A program made the position numbers and the translations under genes. From Hydnum rufescens UP504 (lineage: Eukaryota > Basidiomycota > Agaricomycetes > Cantharellales > Hydnaceae): a stretch of 64,000 nucleotides of DNA. The DNA is taken from positions 37,498-101,497 of the forward strand of contig MU129044.1 in NCBI GenBank assembly GCA_014904985.1, in the 5' to 3' direction. Shown here piece after piece: positions 1-7,596 of this stretch (its first letter is position 1; every line of letters starts with the position of its first letter). The notes beneath the pieces were generated by a model. The model did no database searches, had not been told where the DNA came from, and saw nothing but the letters and a program-made list of their open reading frames with translations.

Positions 1-75
1 GCGAACGAACCACCCCCCCCCAGAAATGAAGAGGCGACCCGCCAACGACGGCTGGCCAGCCAAAACCCAGACGGA

Positions 76-197
76 ACCACACACCCGCTTCGGCGGGTGC
101 GTGGTAGCTTTAAGGTAAGCATCTGTACAACCACGCGAAAGGAGCAGCATATGCTGCTCCTTTTGCGTGGCTTTTCTTTTTTTTCTTTTTTACTAAC
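76..197 (+). repeat. Array unit 1: H1, GTAAGC, H2, TACTAAC
   Basis: H1 is at 76-105 with a TTCG loop inside C(TTCG)G. GTAAGC starts at 115. H2 is at 131-170, an 18 bp stem with loop ATAT. TACTAAC is at 191-197. The expected 3' TAG is degraded to TCTATAT, so this unit may be unspliceable. Confidence 0.7.
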
Positions 198-371
198 TTA
201 TTATTTATTATTCTATATTCTCATTTGAACACACAACGAAGCCCCCGCCAAAACGAAAGCTACGAACATAACCCGCCAAAACCCCAACCAACGAAACCCG
301 CCCCCGATCGGCTAACCAGACGAAACCCACGACCGGAAACCCACGACGCAAGACCATAAAGCACAGACGGA

Positions 372-508
372 ACCACACACCCGCTTCGGCGGGTGTGTGG
401 TAATATTAGGTACGTCTAATCCCACCCGTGCCAAAAGAGCAGCTTCTGCTGCTCTTTTGGCACTCCTGTTTTCTTTTTTTTTACTAAGGTATTATTATTC
501 GTTCTTAG
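372..508 (+). repeat. Array unit 2, intron-like 410-508
   Basis: H1 is at 372-401 (TTCG loop). AGGTACGT has its GT at 410. H2 is at about 428-463 with loop TTCT and a stem starting GTGCCAAAAG. TACTAAG is at 482-488 and TTCTTAG ends at 508. The intron-like segment is 99 bp. Confidence 0.7.
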
Positions 509-622
509 TTCCTTCCCTCCGTGAAAACCCACCCGACGAGGACACGGACGAGCCCCCAGTACGTGCAGCCACCCAAGCCCAGAGTGCCCGCCCCCCGAAA
601 CGACGATCGACGAAACCGTGTG

Positions 623-760
623 CCACACACCCGCTTCGGCGGGTGTGTGGTAATATTAGGTACGTCTAATCCCACCGGTGCCAAAAGAGCAGCAAAAGCT
701 GCTCTTTTGGCACCTCTGTTTTCTTTTTTTTTACTAACGTATTATTATTCGTTGTTCTAG
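623..760 (+). repeat. Array unit 3, intron-like 660-760
   Basis: H1 is at 623-650 (TTCG loop). GTACGT starts at 660. H2 is at about 677-714 with loop AAAA. A perfect TACTAAC is at 732-738 and GTTCTAG ends at 760. This is the best-formed unit of the first half, and it is very similar to unit 2 on both sides of the hairpins. Confidence 0.75.
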
Positions 761-885
761 GTCCCTTCCCTACGTGAAAACCCACCCGACGACGATATGG
801 ACGAGCCCCCAGTACACCAGTCAATGCGCAGCCACACAGGCCTCTAGTGCCCACCCCCCGAACACGACGATCGACGAAATCGCGT

Positions 886-1316
886 ACCACACCCCCGCTG
901 CGGCGGGTGTGTGGTAATACCTTGTAGGTTTTCAATTACAGGATGTACGAAAGCACCAAAAGAGCAGCAGAAGCTGCTCTTTTGGTGCTTCCTTTGTTTT
1001 ATTTTTTTTTATTTTTAAATTAACGTGTTATTTACTGATTGATCCGTCCCCCAGCGCGAAAATCCCCGCACAAAAAAGGGACGTGCGCAGCCACCCGCCA
1101 CCCGCAACCCGCAACCCGATCCAAGAGCCCAGCGCCCGAACACCCGCAACGTACGCAACGACGGATGAAATACGGTACCACACACCCGCTGCGGCGGGTG
1201 TGTGGTAATAGCTAGTAAGTTTCTTGTACAACGGCGCCCAAAGAGCAGCAGTAGCTGCTCTTTGGGTGCTGCTTCTGTTTTTTTTTTTCAAACTAACGTA
1301 TTATTGATTATTCTAG
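886..1316 (+). repeat. Array units 4 and 5 (intron-like 1215-1316 in unit 5)
   Basis: Unit 4 has H1 at 886-915 and H2 at about 949-988 (loop AGAA). Its 3' end is decayed: TTAACG remains as branch point but no TTCTAG is left. Unit 5 has H1 at 1177-1206, AGTAAGT with GT at 1215, H2 at 1234-1269 (loop AGTA), ACTAAC near 1292 and TTCTAG ending at 1316, giving a 102 bp intron-like segment. Confidence 0.65.
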
Positions 1317-1438
1317 GTCTCCCCTCGATGCACGAAACCCCACCCAACAAGAACACAGCCAACTTCCAAGATGAAAAAGAAATGTGCGCGGCCACCCGCA
1401 ACCCGATCCCAGAACCCGCGACCGCGGGCCAAAATGAG

Positions 1439-1925
1439 TACCACACCCGCTTCGGCGGGTGTGGTACTACAAGGTATTTTTATTTTATTTTCTGTATCTG
1501 CAGTGATGCAAAAGGAGCAGCGCAAGCTGCTCCTTTTGCGTCACTTCGAATTTTTTTTACTAATGTGTATGATTATTTTAGAAGCTCCCGAAATGACGAC
1601 TCACCCCAACGACGACCTGCGACCCGTCCAAACGACCCCCCAACGGTGAACCGCCGAGCCTCACTCCCCCCAATGGCCACCAATGAGCCGGCCGAACCCC
1701 CGATCAAGCAACGGAAAGCACCACACACCCCTTAGGGCGGGTGTGTGGTGCTACTAAGTATGCTTTTTTTTTTTGAATTTTGACTTATATTTAATTATAT
1801 TTTCTTAGATTCTCGTGCAATAGATACCACCCGACACCTCAGCAGTGGTGTCCCTGAACCCGCGTCTGAACACCGGACGACCCCCATCTGAACTTCTGAC
1901 AGTACCACACTGCTAGGGTGTGGTC
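1439..1925 (+). repeat. Array units 6, 7 and a remnant 8
   Basis: Unit 6 has a shortened H1 at 1439-1466, AAGGTATTT with GT at 1474, H2 at 1504-1543 (loop GCAA), TTACTAATG and TTTTAG ending at 1581. Unit 7 has H1 at 1720-1749, then a T-rich stretch ending TTCTTAG near 1808, and lacks H2. Unit 8 is only an H1-like inverted repeat near 1902-1924. The array decays towards the right here. Confidence 0.6.
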
Positions 1926-1929
1926 TTTT

Positions 1930-2395
1930 TTTTATTGAATTTTTAAATAAAATAAATACATGTACATAAGTTAATAAGAACAAAAGATCAGACTGCCAAC
2001 AAATACTGCCCCACCCGGTATGTATGATCAATCCCCCGCCCCCCCCCACACCCCCTCCCCCCTGATAATAAGGATAGCAGAGAATCATAAAGCGTGAAAC
2101 ATTCCAGATGGGCGAAATATTACTACCGATTATATATTCAATGTGGATATGGTAACCACTCGATATAAATGCCCAATATGTATCGAGACGAGGAAGCCCC
2201 TATAGACCCACTTACATGATGTCTCTAAAGGATCCAAAACGGAATCTGAATACTATCCTCCGCCGACGTATTCCGAAACATAGCCTTCTTTTGATACGTA
2301 TACTATGCTCTCTCTTATTATGTTTGCGGGTCGTCGTTTTGCTGCTTCTGGCCGATAACCTAGAATAATAACTAATGTATTAGTTAAGAACTAAA
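1930..2395. other. No gene seen
   Basis: AT-rich sequence with no array hairpins and no convincing ORF. It contains a C-run with interruptions near 2035-2062. Nothing else is recognised. Confidence 0.5.
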
Positions 2396-2506
2396 ATCAG
2401 CGCAAAAAGAGCAGCTTTCGCTGCTCTTTTTGCGCCACAGGAGAGGGGGGGGAACTCACCTTAATTAGTACCACACACCCGCCGCCGCGGGTGTGTGGTC
2501 GTGTGG
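2396..2506 (-). repeat. Array unit in reverse orientation
   Basis: H2 (GCGCAAAAAGAGCAGC stem) lies at about 2400-2437 and H1 (ACCACACACCCGC family) at about 2471-2500, in the order expected on the minus strand. This unit mirrors the forward unit at 3259-3401 across the palindrome centre, so the inversion extends loosely beyond the perfect palindrome. Confidence 0.65.
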
Positions 2507-2546
2507 TCGCCTTTCTGGCTGTTACGGGTGTGGCTGCGTACTTGCA

Positions 2547-3196
2547 ATTCAACGCCGGCAATTGCCGGTAATCAAGAAGCGCCCAAGTGCTGGCGCTGCA
2601 AGCACAGTACATATTAATAGTAAGGATGTAGATGTGTAATATATACTATATAATATATATTTGTCCAAAAATGCGAAGAAGATGACGGTGATAAGTCAGA
2701 GCTCAAATAAGACATGATATGCCTAATTGTAGAGTGGATTGGGCCACTTCTATGCATCATAATTGGCCCAAATTTAAATATAATGATAGTAGATATGTAC
2801 CCTTCCATGGACGATTAGTTATATCGGACGATTCTGGCACTTTTCAATTTTTCACGCCTTCAATTCCCTAAATAGGGAATTGAAGGCGTGAAAAATTGAA
2901 AAGTGCCAGAATCGTCCGATATAACTAATCGTCCATGGAAGGGTACATATCTACTATCATTATATTTAAATTTGGGCCAATTATGATGCATAGAAGTGGC
3001 CCAATCCACTCTACAATTAGGCATATCATGTCTTATTTGAGCTCTGACTTATCACCGTCATCTTCTTCGCATTTTTGGACAAATATATATTATATAGTAT
3101 ATATTACACATCTACATCCTTACTATTAATATGTACTGTGCTTGCAGCGCCAGCACTTGGGCGCTTCTTGATTACCGGCAATTGCCGGCGTTGAAT
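2547..3196. repeat. Perfect 650 bp palindrome with no spacer
   Basis: Bases 2547-2871 are the exact reverse complement of 2872-3196, centred on CAATTCCCTAAATAGGGAAT near 2861-2880. The two arms encode the same 64-residue open frame on opposite strands (2614-2808 minus, 2935-3129 plus), which confirms the symmetry. Array units flank it in opposite orientations. It may be a recent fold-back duplication, a snap-back element or an assembly artefact. If transcribed it would give a long hairpin RNA. Confidence 0.9.
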
Positions 3197-3258
3197 CTGC
3201 GTCTTTCTTCCCATCTGCCGTAACCATAACAGGCAACCGCCTGGAAAGGCAAGCGCAC

Positions 3259-3401
3259 GACCACACACCCGCCACTGCGGGTGTGTGGTCATAAGGTGAG
3301 TTTTTTTCGCTAGTAGATACAACGGCGCAAAAAGAGCAGCGAAAGCTGCTCTTTTTGCGCTCCTTTAACTCTTTATACTAACACATCCTGTATTGTTCTA
3401 G
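3259..3401 (+). repeat. Array unit 9, intron-like 3296-3401
   Basis: H1 is at 3259-3290 (loop CACT). AAGGTGAGT has GT at 3296. H2 is at 3325-3360, a 16 bp perfect stem with loop GAAA (GNRA type). TACTAAC is at 3376-3382 and GTTCTAG ends at 3401. Every signal is intact. The intron-like segment is 106 bp. Confidence 0.75.
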
Positions 3402-3514
3402 ATTGAAGCCTGGGGTCTAAGGCACGACGAAAACCCCCAAAACGAGGACCCAGACGGCAGCGAGCCAAACAAAGACGCGCAAACGACGCAACACACGGCA
3501 ACGCGCCACACCAC

Positions 3515-3650
3515 ACGAAGACGCGCCAAACGACGCGCCAAACGACGCGCCAAACGACGCGCCAAACGACGCGCCAAACGACGCGCCAAACGATGCGCCA
3601 AACGATGCGCCAAACGACACACCAAACGAGGCACCCAACGACGGACCACA
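3515..3650. repeat. 12 bp minisatellite (CGCGCCAAACGA)n
   Basis: About eight near-identical 12-mers sit in an array spacer, with variant GATGCGCC units at the right end. Because 12 is a multiple of three and the unit lacks stops on the minus strand, all three minus frames stay open over 3373-3688. Those ORFs (ARRL-, SFGA- or VWRV-type repeats) are by-products, not genes. Confidence 0.85.
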
Positions 3651-3679
3651 CGGCAACGCGCCAAGTGAGGGCCCCAGGA

Positions 3680-3825
3680 ACCACACACCCGCTGCGGCGG
3701 GTGTGTGGTACTACATAAGGTAAGTCCCCGCCCCTAGTAAATACAGCCGCGCAAAAAGAGCAGCGAAAGCTGCTCTTTTTGCGCTGCTTTCGAACTTTTT
3801 GCTAATGTGTCTTTAATTATTCTAG
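3680..3825 (+). repeat. Array unit 10, intron-like 3720-3825
   Basis: H1 is at 3680-3709 (loop TGCG). AAGGTAAGT has GT at 3720. H2 is at 3749-3784 (loop GAAA). The branch-like TGCTAATG is near 3800 and TTCTAG ends at 3825. The intron-like segment is 106 bp. Confidence 0.75.
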
Positions 3826-3854
3826 CTGGGCCTTCGTCCAACCCACGACATGAC

Positions 3855-3965
3855 CAGAACCCAAACGCCAACGCAACACGCCAACGCGACCCGCCAATGC
3901 GACATGCCAACGCGACACAGCAACACGACCCGCCAACGCGACACGACACGCCAACGTGCGAACGA
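3855..3965. repeat. Irregular CGCGACACGCCAA-type short repeats
   Basis: The spacer after unit 10 is made of imperfect 14-16 nt repeats built from GCCAACGCGAC and ACGACACGCC. Like the neighbouring minisatellite, it is nearly devoid of T on the plus strand. Confidence 0.6.
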
Positions 3966-4026
3966 CGTGACATGCGGCGCCGCGCCAAACGAGGACGCAA
4001 CCGCGCCCAATGCGGGCCCCAGAAAT

Positions 4027-4451
4027 CACACACCCGCCCCGGCGGGTGTGTGGTCCTATATAAGGTGAGTACCCGTCCCCCCCAGTAGCTACCTACACCC
4101 ACGCAAAAAGAGCAGCCAAAGCTGCTCTTTTTGCGTGGTTTTTAATTCTTAACTAATTGAAAAGGTTTATCTGTAGGTCTCAACATCCCCTGAAAATAAA
4201 TACCGACGCAACACCCCCGTAATCCCCCTTATCGACGCCCGAACGACGGGCACCCGTACGAACTGCCGTACGTACGAGCCAGAGTACACGGCCCCAGTAC
4301 CCCACACCGCTGCAGCGGGTGTGGGGTACTACAAGGTATGTTTTGTTTTTTATTTTTATTTCTTATTCTTGTGGCGCAAAAAGAGCAGCATAAGCTGCTC
4401 TTTTTGCGCTGCATTACTGTTGTACTAATACTTTATTATTTATTTCTCTAG
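4027..4451 (+). repeat. Array units 11 and 12 (intron-like 4065-4176 and 4336-4451)
   Basis: Unit 11 has H1 near 4027-4053, AAGGTGAGT with GT at 4065, H2 at 4100-4137 (loop CAAA), TAACTAAT and CTGTAG ending at 4176. Unit 12 has H1 at about 4298-4328, where the outer pairs changed to CCCC/GGGG. It also has AAGGTATG with GT at 4336, H2 at about 4374-4409 (loop ATAA), GTACTAAT and CTCTAG ending at 4451. Confidence 0.7.
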
Positions 4452-4675
4452 ATCCTGAACCAGAATCCCCGCGAGCCCCCAAGCAGAACCGGCCGAACGA
4501 GACGCGGCAAACGATAACTACGAACGAACCCCCACAAACGAAGACCGACCCCGCGAGGGAGTGCCCAAAAGGAACCGGCCCCCGACCGCACTCACTGCGG
4601 AGGGTACGGTGGGTATATGTGGGCGCGTGACCCGCATAAACCATCCCCCCCTGTGGTGGCAGACCCCGGGGGGGT

Positions 4676-4750
4676 ATAGTATGATATGTATATAATAATA
4701 GTAATAATAATAATAATAAATAGTAAACAAATAATAATAAATAAGTATAT
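4676..4750. repeat. AT-rich microsatellite (TAA/ATA)n
   Basis: An imperfect run of AATAATAATA-type trinucleotides lies immediately after the end of the hairpin array. It is simple-sequence DNA with no coding content. Confidence 0.8.
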
Positions 4751-4829
4751 AACCTGGCACAGCCATGGACTGGCCGATAGATGGCCCAAAAACTGAATTG
4801 GAACAGCCTGATTTCGGCCGTAAGGTCTG

Positions 4830-4885
4830 GGGGACCTATTAGGTACCATTTTCTGCCCCGAAAGTGGTACCTAAATTAGGTCCCC
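4830..4885. repeat. Short MITE-like hairpin
   Basis: GGGACCTATTAGGTACCA (4831-4848) is mirrored by TGGTACCTAAATTAGGTCCC (4865-4884) with a short spacer. The arms are nearly perfect inverted repeats. This could be a very small MITE or a terminal-repeat junction. Confidence 0.6.
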
Positions 4886-4947
4886 TATGTGACTGACCAG
4901 CCTGATCAGCCATTGTTCTTGAGGTCACCAAAGACTCTCAAAAACAA

Positions 4948-5563
4948 GTGATCTCATCATTCATCGGCATTCATCTGTATTGGACCCAACTCCGCAAGGG
5001 CAACAATATTCCAATACAAGTATCCCAAGTTTCTCCGGAATCAGAATGGATGCTCGGAACATGGGGATTTGAACGTCTGAAGGACATCAAGATCAAACGG
5101 TTTTTGACAATGACCTGCAGAGGAAATAGTGCAAAGAACCTGACCTCTGTGGCAAGGGACCCCACCAATCAATGTGCTCTTTGCAATGCATTAACATTGC
5201 TGGGATTTCTTACAAAGTCCCACAACCTGTGACCTGCAATCCTGATTGTTTCCCGGCCTGGAGAACTTGGACATCATGCACCCCACCATCATAGGGACGA
5301 GTGTCAATGCGACAACAGAAAAGTGCAAGGCTGTTGACCCCTCAACCCTCAAGGAATCAGCATCAAAGCGCATACAAATGGCTGACGATATCAATCCCAA
5401 CTCTGCAGGCTCTCCAGAGAGTGCGGTCCCTCATGCCTCCATGAGTTCGAGTTCGACCGAAGTTGGTATGGCCAATACCCCAGGAAGTCCTGCATTCAGA
5501 AATAAGGATGAGAACCCAAGGTGCTCATCTGGGCAGAGGGTGGTGGTAATTCCAAAGAAATAG
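4948..5563 (+). CDS. Unidentified ORF pair, possible gene fragment
   Basis: Two consecutive open frames (4948-5232, 94 codons; 5246-5563, 105 codons) lie on the plus strand. The first contains a CxxC-like NQCALC stretch and many basic residues. The second is Ser/Pro-rich and hydrophilic with no recognisable domain. Codon composition is plausible for a protein, but there is no family match I can name. A small intron or a frameshift near 5225-5245 might join them. They lie directly upstream of transposon-derived DNA, so a transposon accessory ORF or its relic is the likeliest explanation. Confidence 0.25.
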
Positions 5564-5569
5564 AACAGG

Positions 5570-7120
5570 TTGATGCTATTTGCCCACACTGATTGTCCCC
5601 TCGTCGCTATTTCATTCTTTGACTTTAATACTAATACAATCCTTATACACTTCATAGTTAATTTCACTTGAATTACCTGTATAATCATGTTAAGAGTATA
5701 TAGTACATTCCTTGATTGCCTATGTTACTTAGTTAGGCTGCAAAGTTAGATAATTCAAAATGAATTGGAAAGATTATTAACATTGTCAATGATCTAAAAT
5801 TGACCAAAGAATGTCCTTTATATCCTCCAGCTTGGCTTCTGCCTCTTCCTTCCAGCACATTGCCACTCTAATTTCCTCCTCCTTTTCCATGAGTTGAGCC
5901 ATCAAAAGCGATATTTTGGCCACATTTCTTCATGAGACATTGACACTAAGGAAGAGGAATGGGATTGGCCCAGACGGACTGGACTGGTGGATACAGGTTG
6001 ACTGTCATGATAGTGTGAAGTGTGAGCAGGAGTGGTGGAATCGCGAGTTGTATTATCATCCGTAGACATTGTGCCGGTGGTGGCAGTTGAAATCACAGCA
6101 GGCTCATGAGACCATCGCTAAGTCATAATAACAATATGTCAAAGAAACATAAATATGTGAGAACTAGAGTCAGGCACTCACCAAAAAAATTGCATTTGTC
6201 CTTATTCGGTCCTTGAACACCTATAAAATCCCTTGCCAAAATTCTGAGCAGTCCTAGCGACAAAGTATCCCACTGGTTAAGAAATAGATCGATTAGTCCG
6301 ATCCTCTATGGAACAAGCATTCGTCATCCATACCCTCGATATCAACATCTGTGCAATGGCAGAGGAGTTTCCCATTCACAACACGCCTGAACTGACTGCC
6401 TGACATGCTGTGAGTGCAAGTCATGCACGAATTTGGATCCATGAGCCCCTTTTGCAAAGTCAGAACCTCAGAAGCAGACTGCTTGGCGATAAGAGGATGA
6501 AGCAAATTAGTGATTCAATTCAGGTCAGAATGCACTGGAAGGATATACTTGAATAATTCTCCATGATGACAGCCATAGAACTCGGACTCAGGTAAGCTTT
6601 AGGAATAATGGCCTTCCCGAAGCAGTATGTAACCGTAACATGATTTGAATTTGAGCATAGCAAGGCTGCGATCATTGTGGCTAGCTGCAGAGGGACAGGG
6701 CCAAAAGCGGTGGTATACCATCTGTGAGGGTGGACCATTGGAAGGTGATCATGGCGGCTTTGCACCTGGGGAGAAGGGAGTGCGAGCAACATGTTTGATT
6801 GATGGTGGCTTCAACAAAGGGAGAATAGTGCAGCTTATTCTGAATGCGAAGATATTCAGTCGGATCAAGCACTTGGACCATTGTCAGTTGATTTTGCCCT
6901 CAAGATTGAACATCCGAGTCTTGTCTCAATATAAAAGTGGTGAAATGACTAAAAACATCTCCCAATTTTTATATGGGAAACGCATTTCCCAATGTTTCTC
7001 ATGCAGCTGAAGTAACCCTAAAAGTGTTTCCCCATTTTTATATTTGAGAAATGCATTTCCTAGAAATGTTTCTTGTGTAGCCGAAAGTGGCCCTCCGGAA
7101 GCAGAATTTCTGTCTAACTA
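5570..7120. other. No identified gene; scattered minus-strand ORF fragments
   Basis: Short minus-strand open frames (5902-6096, 6293-6505, 6520-6792, 6681-6881) are separated by stops. One (6293-6505) contains CMTC and CHC groups that could be a remnant of a Cys/His protein. They may be exons of a decayed gene or transposon, but no domain can be named. Confidence 0.3.
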
Positions 7121-7125
7121 ACTTC

Positions 7126-7590
7126 TTTGAGTGTCACACTGCAGCTTCGCCTGCAGTCGCCACTCAACAGAACCCAGTCTAATCCGGCCACCGCATCTCG
7201 AAGGTTCTTGAGTGTCACACTGCAGCTTTGTCTGCAGTCGCCACTCATCAGAACCCAGCATACAGTCCCCTGGGAATGTACCTCTCACGGCTCCATCCTA
7301 TCGTCTTTGTTTGTTTTTCCAGTCTAATCTGGTCACCTTGCGCCATCCTCAAAGGTTCTTGAGTGTCACACTGCAGCTTCATCTGCAGTCGCCACTCATC
7401 AGAACCCAGCATACACTCCCCTGGGAATGTATCTTGCACAGCTCCACCCTATTCGTCTTTGTTTTTTTTTCCCAGTCTAATCCAGCTGCCTCATGCCCTC
7501 TTCAAAGGTTCTTGAGTGTCATGCCACAGCTTTGTCTGCAGCCGCCACTCATCGGAACTTGTCATACAGCCTCATCCACCTCTGCAGGTT
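7126..7590. repeat. Tandem repeat, about 150 bp unit, four partial copies
   Basis: Each copy starts near TTCTTGAGTGTCACACTGCA (about 7126, 7204, 7355, 7508). It then carries a CTGCAG-spacer-CTGCAG inverted motif, CGCCACTCATCAGAACCCAG, a variable part and TTTCCAGTCTAATC. The first copy has an internal deletion and the last runs into the KDZ relic. It could be a subterminal or 5' leader repeat of the KDZ element. Confidence 0.75.
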
Positions 7591-7596
7591 GCCATA

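Larger units (their letters stand above)
76..4490 (+). repeat. Tandem array of hairpin-plus-intron-like units (unrecognised family)
   Basis: About a dozen diverged units, roughly 250-350 bp apart, share one architecture. First comes a 28-32 nt hairpin (H1) of ACCACACACCCGC, a 4-nt loop and the complement. A 5' splice-site-like GTAAGT/GTGAGT/GTACGT follows 6-13 nt downstream. Then come a second hairpin (H2, core AGAGCAGC-loop-GCTGCTCT), a T-run with CTAAC/TACTAAC, and TTCTAG/TTCTTAG. The intervals between 'introns' are T-poor and rich in CGACG and ACCCG. No protein is convincingly encoded: the open frames differ between units and run through hairpins. The splice-like signals are seen directly. 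That these are real introns (compare introner-like elements) or processed RNAs is inference. Confidence 0.75.

Noticed and set aside
2614..3129. Identical 64-residue ORFs on both strands as a duplicated gene
   Set aside because: The identity comes from the perfect palindrome, and the peptide has no coding character.
3373..3688. Three overlapping minus-strand ORFs with VWR/ARRL/SFGA repeats
   Set aside because: They are by-products of a 12 bp repeat lacking stops in any minus frame.
76..4490. CRISPR-like array
   Set aside because: Regularly spaced palindromic units invite this idea, but units are 250-350 bp apart, diverged, and contain eukaryotic splice-like signals. The window is fungal.
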